Shown here in pieces: positions 35,161 through 47,141 of a DNA stretch of 64,000 bases. The stretch comes from Branchiostoma floridae (taxonomy: Eukaryota > Chordata > Leptocardii > Amphioxiformes > Branchiostomatidae). The position numbers and the translations under genes were made by a program. Every line of letters begins with the position of its first letter. Position 1 is the first letter of the stretch. Under the pieces are notes generated by a model. It ran no database searches, was not told where the DNA came from, and was given only the letters and a program-made list of their open reading frames with translations. The stretch covers positions 29,599,433 through 29,663,432 of the forward strand of contig NC_049982.1 of assembly GCF_000003815.2 (NCBI RefSeq), written 5' to 3'.

Positions 35161-36008
35161 GTAAACCCACATTGTATCCAGGAGCAACGGCGAAACCAGT
35201 AAAGCTTGTAGTACATGTGTCAAGAAAGCCTTAGCACATCGGTCACGTTCTCTGGCGTGCGTTTGTTTACACATGCCAGAATTTCTAGGTTTCAGCACTT
35301 CACATATGATTTATATAACGCCACCTGTAATCTACTTGACTACTTGAGACGTGGTCTCTATGACAACGGGCGAGGTCTCTATGACAGTGGACAAATATTT
35401 TTAAAGGGGAACTCAACCCTAGAAGCATTTTGTTTCTGGATCTGCACTTACATGGACCGTGATAACATTCAATACGAATATTCCGAAATGGTCTGTACTT
35501 AAAGGTATCTAACTGTCTGTGTGTGTTGTATGTTTATGCGTGTGCATGTGTGTTATTTCTGTGTTGTGTGTCTTTTCGAGAGCACGGTGGTTCGCTCAAC
35601 CAGATGACAAACAAAACACTTGAGACTGCATAGCGTAAATTGACCGTGACCTCTCAATACTCTTTCTATAGCAGGGAGCAAGCACCAAGACGTAAATATC
35701 AATCGTTAACCAGGATACACAATAGTTGGCGTCTGAGACTAGACCAAACCGGGAGAGAAGTCAAATAAAAAATATGTGTTGACCCTGAGCCCTTGACTAG
35801 TAGTTCTTAGAGGATTTTATTCGGAAATCTGGTCAGCCTAGGTGTGGCTATGTTAGGATATTCTCTTTACTTGTTGAATTGCCTCTAAAAGAGATGTTCT
35901 CCATCTTGGGATTTTTCGCACTACTTTGAGATAAAAGACTATTCTCAGCGACCATTCCAAGTGCCCTGGTCCCCTGAAGGGAGCAAAATAGACGAATATT
36001 GATAGAAT
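35161..36008. other. Non-coding stretch, possible upstream region of the lipase gene
   Basis: No coding region or recognised repeat apart from a small TG-rich run at 35,515-35,570. It may contain the promoter and a non-coding first exon of the lipase gene, but nothing fixes their place. Confidence 0.4.
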
Positions 36009-36108
36009 NNNNNNNNNNNNNNNNNNNNNNNNNNNNNNNNNNNNNNNNNNNNNNNNNNNNNNNNNNNNNNNNNNNNNNNNNNNNNNNNNNNNNNNNNNNN
36101 NNNNNNNN
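36009..36108. other. Assembly gap, 100 N
   Basis: Gap of exactly 100 bases in the region upstream of the lipase gene. Confidence 0.99.
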
Positions 36109-36111
36109 CCA

Positions 36112-36196
36112 TTTAACCTTATCCTGGCTAGTGGGGCTAAAAATGCTAGCGACAACTTTGACGTCGTATAACTGCCAAATGACCAAGGGTCTGGAT
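36112..36196 (+). mobile_element. Fragment of a TTAA-type MITE (left end)
   Basis: TTTAACCTTATCCTGGCTAG...CAACTTTGACGTCGTATAACT resembles the left end at 36,605 and at 43,814. Only the first ~85 bp remain before a TG tract. Confidence 0.6.
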
Positions 36197-36197
36197 G

Positions 36198-36229
<32 letters not shown>

Positions 36230-36254
36230 ATATGTATGTGTATGTGTGTGTGTG

Positions 36255-36286
<32 letters not shown>

Positions 36287-36344
36287 CGTTCGTGTTGTGT
36301 GTATGTGTTGGTGACTTCTGTGTATGTTGTGTCTACTGTGTATA

Positions 36345-36416
<72 letters not shown>
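36196..36416. repeat. (TG)n microsatellite, two long runs
   Basis: Interrupted TG repeats at 36,196-36,290 (ending in GCGCGCGCG) and an almost pure run of about 34 units at 36,348-36,416. On the opposite strand this gives long CA tracts; the His/Thr-rich open frames there are artefacts. Confidence 0.97.
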
Positions 36417-36419
<3 letters not shown>

Positions 36420-36526
36420 AACATTCTGTGGCCAATGTTCCCTTTGTCCAGCACCTATAACAAGTGCTGTTCAAATACGCTTAAATATTGTTAATTTGCC
36501 ATTGCAGCAATACCTGAAACGTCAAC

Positions 36527-39101
36527 ATGGGGACCTGCGCCAGCGTAAAAGCCAGTCAAGTGCATGAAGCCGAAGAGGGTATTTAACTTTGTTTCTTTGT
36601 TTAACCCTATCCAGCCTGGGGTGTGTGTGTGTGTGAGGGGGGGGGGGGTATGGAATGCCAGCGCCAACTTTGACGTTGTTTAACTCCCAAACGGCTTGTG
36701 CTAGGACAACCAAACTTGGTGACTTTTCCTACATTATTTTTAACAACAATTTATAAGACATAGTAAGTTTATAATTTTTCGTGTTACCATGGCAACGGGT
36801 TTCTGAAAGGCATATTTCACCAAATAAACGCTAATTTTGGTTTGAACAAAGGGATTTAAAAAGACTTTCTTGCTAAACAACACTTGTATTCATATATCTT
36901 ACATATCTTTATTTGACATATTTCATCAAATATTCATAATTCATGCTAATTTGATGACGTAGTTGGTCACAATACAAGATAGCCGACCATATGTTGATGA
37001 AAAGTCGGGACTGCAGCGGGGCGTGTGTGTGCGTGTATTTGCGGACAAGATAACTATTGACGCTGTGGATCGTTTTGCATGATATCTGGTAGTTATTTAG
37101 GGGTTTGGATAATGTATAGTATATAAAGATATATATAATGACTGTAGAGTAAATATGCAGAAATACGAATAGACTAATGTTTATTTCTATTAACAACAGA
37201 CCTGTATAAATGGACGGAACAAAAGCTCAGTATGAAGACAGGGGATGTCCAGCGTGCCCTGATCTGCTCCGATGCCGTGTATCTGTCCGACCTTCCCAAC
37301 ACCGACGCCATTCAACAGTTTTTAAAGGAAGAGCGAAACCTGCACAACTTTAAGCGGGTCAGCGTCAGCCGGTATGGATCTGTGAGGTACCTCCTTGCTG
37401 AAACTCAAGACAAAGAAGAAGTTTTCGTTGCATTCAAAGGTTAGACAATTTCAGACTTTTCGGGGCTATCTATGTTTCGTGTTGCGTTAGCGCTGGCCAA
37501 CCACCACGTCAGCCAATGAGGTACTCCACCTTCAGAGGCTGGAGCGACAGCTATAGACCAACCACGTCACCCTCTACGGTCAAGAGTCAATGTGATTGGC
37601 TGGTGACTTTTTCACCATTGTAAAAGCGTGTAATTATATCTGATTGGCTGACGGCAAGCCAATACCAACGCAGCGAGAAGCACGAATTGCAGGCCAGTAC
37701 CTTAGGCCGCGATGTTGGATGACGTAATCTTCTTTTGTTCAAGTGACCAATCACAACGATGACTCGACAACGCTTGTTTCCGTCATTGTTAAGTAAACAT
37801 GCTTCGTTTCTAATTTTGCAGGTACAACGGACTTCCAAGACGTCATGGCCAACCTGAATATTTGGCAATCGGCATCTAGTCAAAGCCGGGCCAATCACAA
37901 CACCGGGGTTGGCGGGAAATACCACGCGGGCTTCATGCACCTGGCCTTCCTCGTTCCCGCCAACCGCATCCTGGAGGAATACAGCAACAGCCGTATTGTC
38001 GTCTGCGGACACAGCCTAGGGGGCGCTGTTGCACACATTGTAGCTTTAAACATGATGGCGTGCCTACTCAACAAGGGTAAACCAGTCGACAACGTCAAGT
38101 CCATCGCGTTCGGTGCTCCGTACATCGGAAACGACGGCGCTCATCAGTTTGCCGAGGAATACAACCTCTCTCCTCACCTGTTGACGATCGTCAACGAGAA
38201 AGACCCCGTGCCTTACATACTCCGCCTAGCGGAAACGGTTCAATGTGCAGGGAAAACCGTTTTGAAGAAAGTTGAGAATTTTTCATCCACCGCGGCTCCC
38301 ATCGTGTTGGGCATTCTGGCTTCCCTTACCGGCTTGGGTATATTGGGAGCCAGCACTGCTGTTGCCAGCGCCGTAACAGCCAGCACAATACCCGCTCAGC
38401 TTGGCAAATGCGAGGGTATGTTGAAGAAATGGGGTCTACTCGCGCGGGACCTGGATTCCTTGTACGTGCCGCTAGGATGGTATCTGTACATTAGCTGCAG
38501 TACGTCGAAGGCCGGTGGGGGCGGTCATTGGCGGCACAAACTCTTGGAAAACCCCGGAGCTATCGAGTACGTTAGGCCAGACATCCGAGATTGGAAAGGT
38601 AATGTCTTCTCAACCATTATTAGCTGAGGCAACTAGGCTCTAATAGACGTTACACTACAAGTAAAAGCACTATAAAGAAATTCCTCACTAATAATGCAAA
38701 TGAGGTCCTCGTGACCATTTTCTTCTTAAACCTACCCATATGGCTAAAAGCTGTACAATCCTTCCATAGGATTTTAGACTATCTGAAAACGTATTAAGAC
38801 ATAGACACACAGACAGACACACACACATAAACACGTACTCGCACAAAAAAATGCCACAATTTGTAGTAGTAAGATGTCATCTTCGTCTGACTTTTTTTCT
38901 CTTTTACTTCAGATGAGGATTTCCAGTGCCACAGGGTGTCCAACTACCGCACGACTTTCTTTAAAGTCGCGAAAAGGACGACGTACCGGGCTGGTGACGT
39001 CATCATCGCGGACGCCACTTTCCCAGCAAGTATCAAGAGCTTCAGCGTTCTAGCGAAAGGTACGTGAAACAAACTCTCTATAAAGTTTCTCGCAGGCATG
39101 C

Positions 39102-39134
<33 letters not shown>

Positions 39135-39153
39135 CATGTGTGTGTATGTGTAT

Positions 39154-39204
<51 letters not shown>

Positions 39205-40888
39205 TGTGTGTTTATGTGTATGTGTGTGAGTGTATGTGAGTGTGTGTGTGTATGTGTGTGTGTGTGTGTGTGTATGTGTGTACGCGTGTGTGTGTTTATG
39301 TGTATGTGGGTGTGGGTGTGTATGTGAGTGTGTGTGTTATACATGTGTGTGTGTATGTGTGTATGTTTGTGTGTGTGTATGTGTTTGTGTGTATGTATGT
39401 TTGTATGTGTATGTGTGTGTGTATGTAAGTGTGCGTGTATGTGTGTATTATACATGTGTGTGTGTATGTGTTTGTGTTGTTGTGTGTATGTGTGTTTGTG
39501 TTTCTGTGTATGTATGTTTGTGTATGTGTATGTGTGTGTCCAGAATATATGAATATGAGATATAAACACCACCGTTTTGCTACATTACAATTAAAAGCGT
39601 GGTGAAGGACCCAAATTGCAGTTCTCCCTTAATGACGTTGTTTTTTTTTACACAAAGATGACACTGATGATACCAGAGAAACCAAGACATGCCAGATCGA
39701 AATCAAGGGTGACAACTTGGAATTCCTGGCAGAGGATGATCCCGTTTCTGGCAAGTTGACATTTTTTCTATCGATGTGTTTTTCTATGTAGTTTAAGATA
39801 TCACAAATAAACCTATAACGTTACCTCCTCCGTGGTTCCGCTGTTTGTTTATTCGCTTTACTATGTTTCTCTCTCTCTCTCTCTCTCGCCCTCCCTCTGT
39901 ATTTGTGTGTGTACGTGTGTGTTTGTGTATGTGTGTGTATGTGCGTGTGTGTTTGTTTGTTTTATTGGGATCTCCATTAGTGATATCAAATGTATCACTA
40001 TTCTTCCTGGAGTGTTTGTGTGTGTGTTATGTACGTGTAAACATCTTAACTGTAACAATTTGTAATCAGAAACATAAATAGAGAGAGAGAGAGGGAGAAA
40101 GAGATAATTGTGTATACATCTATGGTCATCTATATATAGATAGGTGAGCTTATCAGTCTGTTCTTTGAAACATGCAGGGCTTCCAGTGCCAGATGGAAAG
40201 TTTGCCGTGCTATTCATTTCTAACAACTTGGTGGCGTTACAGTGTGAGCTCCAAACTGACAGTCTGTCTACCATGGAGGCTACAATCAGGACACACTTTG
40301 AAGAAGTGAAGGTTTCCAAAGAGTTAGTTGACATTAAGGTAAGAGGCTTTTTATTGCTGAAAAACCGTGTACGTGTGTGTGTATGTGCGCGCGTGTGTGT
40401 TAGTTTATGTGTGTCTGTGCGTTTGTGTCTGTGTGTTGTGTTTGACGACGGACTTGGGCTAGTGACCGGGACAAACAGTACATCAGCTAGAAACCTTGGC
40501 CGAAGATAGACGAAGATGGACAACTTATGTTGATGGCATTGCTGCCCCTACGGCTGGTGAGGCTATGGGACCGGTGAGGTTGTGTTTGTGTGTTTACGTG
40601 TTGTGTGCGCTCTCGCGTATGTGTACGCGTACGTGAGTGCGTGTGTGTGTGCACGTGTGTACGAGTGAGTGAAGAAATAGCAAACCAAGGCAGCGCTAGT
40701 GTCACAGAAACTTTAATTTGCAGGTAGTGCCCGAACTACCATATAAAGAAGAAGGCCTGGTACGACAGGTCAATGAAGAGGCTACTGAAGGTCCGACTGT
40801 GGGGTCCGTGCTCTATGACGCAGGGACAGTGGTGGTCCAGGGAGCAGTATCAGTGTGGACAACAGTGAAAGGCGGGCTTGGTTACTAG
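36527..40888 (+). CDS. Class-3 lipase-like alpha/beta hydrolase, probably membrane-anchored by N-terminal acylation
   Basis: Seven coding exons join in frame: 36,527-36,578, 37,200-37,439, 37,822-38,598, 38,913-39,059, 39,658-39,750, 40,178-40,338 and 40,724-40,888, giving 544 residues. The start (CAACATGG) follows an acceptor at 36,507, so a 5' UTR intron is likely. The product begins MGTCASVK, fitting N-myristoylation at Gly2 with a palmitoylatable Cys4. The hydrolase region shows VAFKGTTDFQD near 93-104 (oxyanion region), the nucleophile elbow GHSLGG with Ser162, FGAPYIGN at 194-201, and NEKDPVPY with candidate acid Asp225. Candidate catalytic His are 333 or 336. A hydrophobic Ala/Gly/Leu-rich stretch (about 255-284) interrupts the fold between Asp and His and could be a membrane or lid segment. 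The last ~190 residues match nothing I recognise. Intron 5 appears to use a GC donor (TCTG|GCAAGT). Hydrolysis of a lipid ester is expected from the fold; the substrate is unknown. Confidence 0.87.
36605..36992 (+). mobile_element. TTAA-type MITE, 3'-truncated, in lipase intron 1
   Basis: TTAA (36,601-36,604) precedes CCCTATCCAGCCTGGGG. The core then matches the fuller copy at 43,814: AACGGCTTGTGCTAG, GTTACCATGGCAAC (36,783-36,796), TATTCATAATTCATGCTAAT and GATGACGTAGTTGGTC...CAAGATAGCCGACC. The right inverted end is missing. A TG/G run sits just inside the left end. Confidence 0.75.
39106..39545. repeat. AT and TG microsatellite complex in lipase intron 4
   Basis: A (TA)~12 run is followed by over 400 bp of TG repeats interrupted by TATG, TTTG and AGTG, with larger blocks repeated (GTTATACATGTGTGTGTGTATG at about 39,336, returning as ATTATACATG at 39,447). 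All open frames here are low-complexity artefacts. Confidence 0.97.
39868..39956. repeat. CT and TG microsatellites in lipase intron 5
   Basis: A (TC)n run at 39,868-39,887 is followed by TG-rich sequence to about 39,956. A (GA)n run lies at 40,081-40,100 in the same intron. Confidence 0.9.
40369..40670. repeat. TG-rich tracts in lipase intron 6 surrounding a shared 52 bp repeat
   Basis: Irregular TG repeats at 40,369-40,440 and 40,582-40,670 flank the sequence at 40,529-40,580 that is shared with 32,004-32,056. Confidence 0.85.
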
Positions 40889-43514
40889 CTCAGTGAAAAG
40901 CTCAGTAAGAGGTTGTCTAATTCCTTTCTCTGCTGTCTGTGTGTTTGTTTACACAAGGAAAGAGTGGTAGAATTTGAACCCTAGCAGTGACTTGTGACTA
41001 CAACTCTCTTTCTCGTCCTTCTCTTTATACATGTATCAGGCAAATGATGTGATTGTTTTGCACTTTATGATAAGAATCTATATTACCCATGAGCCATTAC
41101 AAACTTTTTTTGTGTGTGTTTGTGTCTGTGCGTTCTTTTGCTTGTGTGCCTAGGTCTTTACACAGGATACTAGATTAAAGAACAAGATTTGGCATGTTAG
41201 ACAGAATATACAAATTAGGATATCATTTATATGATATGGAAATATTATGCTTCCTCTGTTTATTCGTTTATTTTGTATAAACAGTAAACGGTCTTTAGAC
41301 CTACGATACGTTTTGCACAGTAAGAATGAGCTGCAAAAGACTGGGATTGGATTGTAAGGTTTGTGTTGGAATATGAAAGTTATTTCTGAATGCTGTAAAA
41401 GCGGTCAGCATTTTACTTAAATGAATGGTGTTGTTTATGGTGATATAAGGAGACATTTATCATCATAATGTTTGTACGTTTGGTAGCAATGAATATCATG
41501 AATAATGCTATATCCCTTGTAGGATTGTTATTATAACATGTTATAACTCAGTTCCTACGTACAGACTTTTCTCTTCTGCACGCATGCGTACTAAGCAGTG
41601 GTGGGAGATTTCAACTACTCTAACATTCTCTCGCTTCTGTTTTTGATAGATGGATGTAGAGGAAAACTAGGAGATTGTAATTTTCTAAATATAAAACATA
41701 TTTGTAAAGTAAAAGTAAAAATACAAGCACAGTGTTGCGTAAATTTCTTTCGAAATGCATCCCTCGGGTAATGAATATAATTAATTTGTGATAAATAATG
41801 AAGATTTGTGATATCACAAACGTAGGTCAAACAGCAATGAACAGACTATAACAATAAAGTTATGTTTAATCAGATAACCTTGGATAGATTCATACAAATC
41901 AGTATATCATTTGTGTTATGACTCTTTTGTGAATAGCCAATAAACCACGTGCACAGAAAATGTGCAAGACAGCACTGTAGTGTTTGTGAATACAGTAACA
42001 TTATTGATGCATACCGTAAGATCAAAATAATCAATGCATTTACATATCAAATACTAAGTACCTCTTTTGTTTTAAATGCTAAAGAATTAGTTATCATTAC
42101 ATTGTCTGCAGTGCACACTAAGGCATACAAATATTCAAACAATAATGTTTCTACTTGTTTGCTTGAGTGCACCTGGCTTTCACAGCGCAAAACGGTTAGA
42201 TGGTTTCAAAAAGATCAGCTATGCAACTTGATATGGTGGCGAAGATATGATGTCTTAGAGCTTTTTTTTATATAAAGATGTTTATATTTCCATACCATGT
42301 TTGGCAAAGGGAATTGTAATATTTTCTTGAATTTATTGACTATTATTAATCTTGGATTTACTAAAACCTTACTATAAATGTATTTTTCGATCTCGTGTGC
42401 AATGATACTCAAAGCACAAAATTAGGATACGGTAGTAATTTCCTTCAGTAAGGATTTAGTAGGCTAAGCTTCATTGTTATTGTTTAACGAACTGTAAAAT
42501 AGACCACGTCATCAGTTACAAGAGCGTGTATTAAATCAATTTCTGTTATCATGCACACAAATAATACATATATTTTGTGTAAATTGATGTCAAAGTGCTT
42601 TGTCAACTGAGTTTTCTGTGTTTGCTTGCAATATTAGACTTATATGGTAGCTGTGTATGTCATTACGAAAATATTTGGCAAAAATGTACTAATAGACAAA
42701 TGGTTACTTTGCACTGATGTGGAATGTATAGATTGTTTCTTATGAATCGATGCTATGCAACTTTTTCGTGGCTGCTATTTCATCTTTCATGAGTGTAGAA
42801 TTATTTTGTGAAAAATGTTTAACTATCAATATACACAGTTTTCATTTCATCTCAATCATCTCGTTGTTCTTGTCTATTCCCTTTTGGGGAAACCTTTGTA
42901 TACTGTAGCTATCTAATTCAGATAAGTGACAATTTAGAACAACTTTTATCATCAGCTCGTATCTATGTTTGAAGACACAATAACCTAGATTTAACATTTC
43001 GAAAATGTTACAAAAAAATATAACGTTTTTCAACAGTAAAAGGACCACATAAATACTTGTATATTGCTCATTTATTAGATAGATATTTGTGCAGTTACTT
43101 GCAAGATTCTTTCAACTTCTTGAAATGAGTTTAAACATTTTTAAACTGTCATTTTTAATTGTTTGAACAATTGAGAGCAGTTGTGACTGAATTATCAAAT
43201 CTTAATAGTTCAAATTTATTACCTGAAAACAAAACACATACAAACACAACACCGACAACATAACCTACCTGGCGAAGACAGAGAACAATAGGTGAGTCAC
43301 TGGTAGCATTCGCTGCAGTCTTCCGAACGGGGCGAGGGCGATTTTCAACGTTGGCTCTTGTGCCGGGAAAAGGAGTTTACCGAGGAAGGTAGTTTGCTGT
43401 TGAAAGGAGTTAGCCGTGATAGCGAGTCTTTGCCCCGTAAGAAGACTGCGCCAGTTCGGCGAGATGAGAGACCAATTAAAAACACTTAGACGCGATCGAC
43501 CTTTGTGGTACCAG
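40889..43514. other. 3' flank of the lipase gene and non-coding DNA
   Basis: Strongly AT-rich, with candidate AATAAA signals at 41,853-41,858 and 41,939-41,944. No open frame shows recognisable features on either strand. A GC-richer piece with no coding signal starts near 43,250. Confidence 0.5.
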
Positions 43515-43740
43515 ATGTTACGTTTACCTCTATGGTTTGATTAAAGCGACGCCACGAAAACAGCTTCAAAAGTGAAAGCTATCGGGAGAACAAACGTCGA
43601 AACAGAGGCACGATAAGTCCAACCGAGACAACGTAACGACGGGGAACTCGAAGTTATGCCACACTTTCTTGTAACGAAGTTTGAAACTAAATAGTGTAGT
43701 ACAATATAAGATTATAAATATCATTTTTAGTTGTACTGCA
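43515..43740. repeat. Dispersed repeat, copy 2 (first copy at 33,036-33,260)
   Basis: Shares CGTTTACCTCTATGG, AAAGCGACGCC, AAAACAGCTTCAAAAGTGAA and CTTTCTTGTAACGAAG in order with the first copy. A short piece (TTGCCTCTATGGATGGATTTAC) recurs directly downstream at 43,767. Confidence 0.65.
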
Positions 43741-43813
43741 CTGCTACTTTTGCGAAAGATAACAGTTGCCTCTATGGATGGATTTACAGGCGACATTCTG
43801 ATTCTCTCTTTAA

Positions 43814-44690
43814 CCCTATCCAGACTGGGGGGGGGGGGACTTTGACCTCCTATAGCTCCCAAACGGCTTGTGCTAGAACAACCAAACTTTGTGTGTTTTC
43901 CTAAAATATTGTTGGCAACAATTTAAAAAAAATTGAGTAAGTTTATGATTTTTCGTGTTGCCATGGCTACGGGTTTCTGAAAAGCAAATTTTACAAAAAA
44001 TCACAAATTTTGGTTTAAACAATGGGATTTTAAGATTTTTTTGCTAAACTAAACTTCTTTTCATATGTCTTTAATATCTAACACGTCTTAGTTAAACATT
44101 TATAATTAAATATTCATAAATTATGCTAATGAGATGACATAATTGGTCAAAATCCAAGATGGCCGACAATATCATGATTTAAAGTATAACAAGCTTATTT
44201 TCACTCAGATTTCATCATTACGTGGTATTTTCTTACAGAAAACATTCATGTGAACGTTTTTAAACATTTCCATGGGGTTTCAGCGTTAAATGTTGAAAAA
44301 AATGTATCTTGAAAAATTTAAGGTTCATAATGCAAGATGGCGGATAGCTAAACTACAGATGACGTCATTCTATGACGTCATTTTGACGTCGTTGCGTCGG
44401 CTTTTGACAACAGAAGTCTTATAACACTTAAATATTAATAAGAAACCTTTATTGGTAATTTTTTGAGTGAGATATTTAGGTATTATGGGAATTCCCCGTT
44501 TTAGCCAAAAGTATTACGTCATATTACGCCATAATGATAAAAAATTTCAGGAATTATACAACTTGATGAGCACAACCCCCCCTGAAAATTTGGTGATCGT
44601 ACAGTAAGCCGTTTTGAAAATACGAGGGGGGGTCGAATGAGCCCCCCCCCCCCCCCAGTCTGGATAGGGTTGTGTCCAGTCTGGATAGGG
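43814..44690. mobile_element. Full-length TTAA-type MITE (piggyBac-like ends)
   Basis: TTAA at 43,810 is followed by CCCTATCCAGACTGGGG; the inverse CCCAGTCTGGATAGGG closes the element at 44,669 and again at 44,690, because the last 21 bp are duplicated in tandem. The right target site reads TTGT rather than TTAA. Long poly-G/poly-C runs (43,827 and 44,642) sit just inside the ends. No transposase is encoded. The core carries GTTGCCATGGCTAC (43,957-43,970) and AAGATGGCCGAC (about 44,156). TTAA targets and CCC-starting ends fit piggyBac-type elements; Kolobok also uses TTAA. Confidence 0.85.
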
Positions 44691-46180
44691 TTGTGTCCAG
44701 ATAGCTACCCAGGTCGATCAAGGTCCTTAAATTGTTACCCTTTCTGATGACTTTCGTCCTGTATACGGCTCAGCAATGTGGAAACGCCGGGTATGAAGTT
44801 TCTGTTCATTTATTTATGAGCTTCCTGTAGAGATTCCTGTAGAGTTAATCCCAATGTTTATTTCACATAACAACGGCTCTTTCCCACATGCAAAATAAAC
44901 GACTAGATCGATTTGATATTATTGGTGTCCAGCTCTGCGGCTTTCTTGCCTTCCTAGGCCCCAATTTTTACCTCCGCTAATTTCCTCGTTATCGTCGACT
45001 TGCACGGTGGTTGGTTGCTAGGGGCAACTTTTAACTGCAGGGGAGGCCAGGGTATCAGATTACCTGAGCTCCCGCGCTCTCCCCCGGCCTGGGGAACCTA
45101 ACGGTAACTGGAACGTTAACATCTTCCAAAAGATCATGATAGTTAGAAAAGCAACCCCCGCTCGTGCCTCGTCGTTGAATTTTATTTCCTAAGTCTTTCC
45201 AAAGGGCGCTTCCAAGTAAGAGACGAGCGGGTGCCGAAGGCATCCGAAGATCAACGAAGCCGATCGCGGGAGCTCCGTAAAACAACAACAACAAAAACTG
45301 GTCTACGCAAAGCATGATGGGAGTATTGGATTCCCTGGTGACGCAACGTTTTGCGCAAAGACCGACGGGGATGCGGAAGTAACAGCGGTGTGTATACTTC
45401 AAATATAACCATGTACGTGTGTTGCACAGTCTTGTCTCAATATTTTCTGAAATATGCCAAGTTGGTTGCTTTAGAAAGGGTGTTTGGTGGACAAAAAAAC
45501 AAATACCACATTTATATTGGCCCTACATCTGACTGAAAAACCGAACTTTTTACATCATATACGCAATGATTGTAAGATCAAACTTTCTGTCTTTCAACTT
45601 TGAATTTTCAACTTCTACTTTAAACTGTGTTACAGCAAAGATAACGTTGAAACATTATTTTCTTACACTCAAAGACCCGTAATTCAAAACTGCCCATATA
45701 GTCCCCAAAGCCCTAAGACCCAAATCTGGAGATATTAGTTGTTTACAATTTAAGTCCTGAAAGGGTTGATTTGCACGCGTTTTGTAAGCGACTTAAATGC
45801 CATGTTTGGTTGTATGTCGAGTCGCACTGATAGGGGCATGGAGTAATTGATACCGCCGTAAACAAGTTATATTCAAGGTCACCAATAATGACGCCAGCAG
45901 CTTCGTTACATGTCACACGTTCCAAACTAAAAGGAAGCAAAACTATGCCGACCATATATTGGTTTATATTTGTGAAAATGTTTGGTTTTGTTCTGACGCA
46001 CGGCACCGGGGAAAATAAGGGCGTTTTCCGCGTGTTTACGGTGAAAACCTGCGGTTGACCGCAGGTACCCTACATAGAACACCTGTTCTGTTCGATTACG
46101 TCAGATCGAACACGATTCTAAACTCCAAATAGAAGTCTGCGAATTTTGGGCCAACTTTTACCGTCGTGCTGACCTTAATG
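44691..46180. other. Non-coding stretch, GC-rich island at 45,000-45,370
   Basis: No gene is supportable. The 45,000-45,370 part is GC-richer and has an open frame on the minus strand (45,055-45,402) without recognisable features; it might be a promoter region or a repeat relic. Confidence 0.45.
45014..45028. promoter_or_regulatory. X-box-like palindrome (RFX-type)
   Basis: GTTGCTAGGGGCAAC matches the inverted-half-site form of RFX binding sites. It lies in a GC-rich island about 2.1 kb before the CUB/Ly6 start codon; function is not shown. Confidence 0.3.
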
Positions 46181-46490
46181 TAAGGGCACAACCCGTCGTA
46201 CGTGCAAATAAGTGCTGTCTACGTGGACAAAACGTGGGCAATCTTTTGGGATCCGTAAGTGGTGAGTACCGTCTCCGTACGAATTCGTAGGGAACCTGAC
46301 GGATTTTGGAGAACGCAAACACGCCGTAGAACTTTACGTGCAGGCAAAACTTTGTGGGCTTTCAGGCAGCGCGTTCGCCTGTACAGCCTTAACGTTTTCA
46401 GAAATACGTGGCGGACGTGGCCTCCCCCCCCCCCCCAAAAAAAAAACTTACGTCCAAAATGCATGGCGTACGGCGGGTTGTGGATTTAGC
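46181..46490. mobile_element. MITE, second diverged copy of the 28,871 element, inverted
   Basis: Ends TAAGGGCACAACCCGTCGTA and (inverse) CGTACGGCGGGTTGTG match the 345 bp element. The interior, read in the opposite sense, keeps AACGTGGGCAATCTTTTGGG, GACGGATTTTGGAG and ACACGCCGTAGAA. A poly-C/poly-A run lies at 46,424-46,447. A TTAATG sequence flanks both ends and might be the target duplication. Confidence 0.8.
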
Positions 46491-47141
46491 TTTAATGTCC
46501 TGTCATTCTGCGGTAAACGTGACTAGCATATGGGAAATACACGAAGCGAAAACACAGACAGACACACGTACGCAGGCACAACGGAAACAATGTCCACTGT
46601 CTCAAGGAGGTAACAAATACAACGAAAAGTCTAGCCAGTAAAAAAACCTATATCGCCCAATACGGATGTTTACATTAACAGTTGAAAGAAATATTCCCAC
46701 CATCTTTGAGAACAAAAGGAAACAAACTAGCTTTAAGATTTGGGAAAGAGTAGCTCCTACGAGGTGTAGAAAGTATACAATTGTGCCTATCCCAGACTTT
46801 ATTAGGAACGCTAATACACTTAAGTTAAACCAATCAACTTGTATTTTGACCTTGGAAAAACGAAAACAATCCACGACAAAAAAGACGACTGTTGCAAGTG
46901 GGAAAATCAAATCATCACCTGTAATCCCAATATCCACTTCACTTTGTCCCAAGCCCTGGATACCAACATTCCGTTTTCCTAGCAACTAATGAGATTTTTA
47001 AAAACGACGTCCTTTACTCAAAAGAAGTCTTCAAACCAAGAAGAAAACGTCAGACATAGCAGACGTGCTAACAAACGCACCCCGTTGTTAACGGAAATTT
47101 TGCCGGGTGGTTCGTAAACTTTTGCCGGCACAACGTTTGCC
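46491..47141. other. Upstream region of the CUB/Ly6 gene
   Basis: Includes two overlapping opposite-strand open frames near 46,600-46,990 that show no recognisable features. The promoter and 5' UTR of the next gene must lie in or before this stretch, but no core-promoter motif was convincing. Confidence 0.4.

Noticed and set aside
36146-36454. His/Thr-rich and Val/Cys-rich open frames over TG tracts (also 39,078-39,572)
   Set aside because: These are translations of (TG)n/(CA)n microsatellites.
35848-36474. 208-codon minus-strand open frame
   Set aside because: It runs through an assembly gap and two CA tracts, so the length is artificial.
45055-45402. 115-codon minus-strand open frame
   Set aside because: It lies in a GC-rich island, has no recognised motif, no signal peptide and no supporting splice context; length is explained by composition.
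46602-46989. Overlapping opposite-strand open frames of 127 and 107 codons
   Set aside because: They are mutual shadows with no recognisable features and no clear start context; neither could be preferred.
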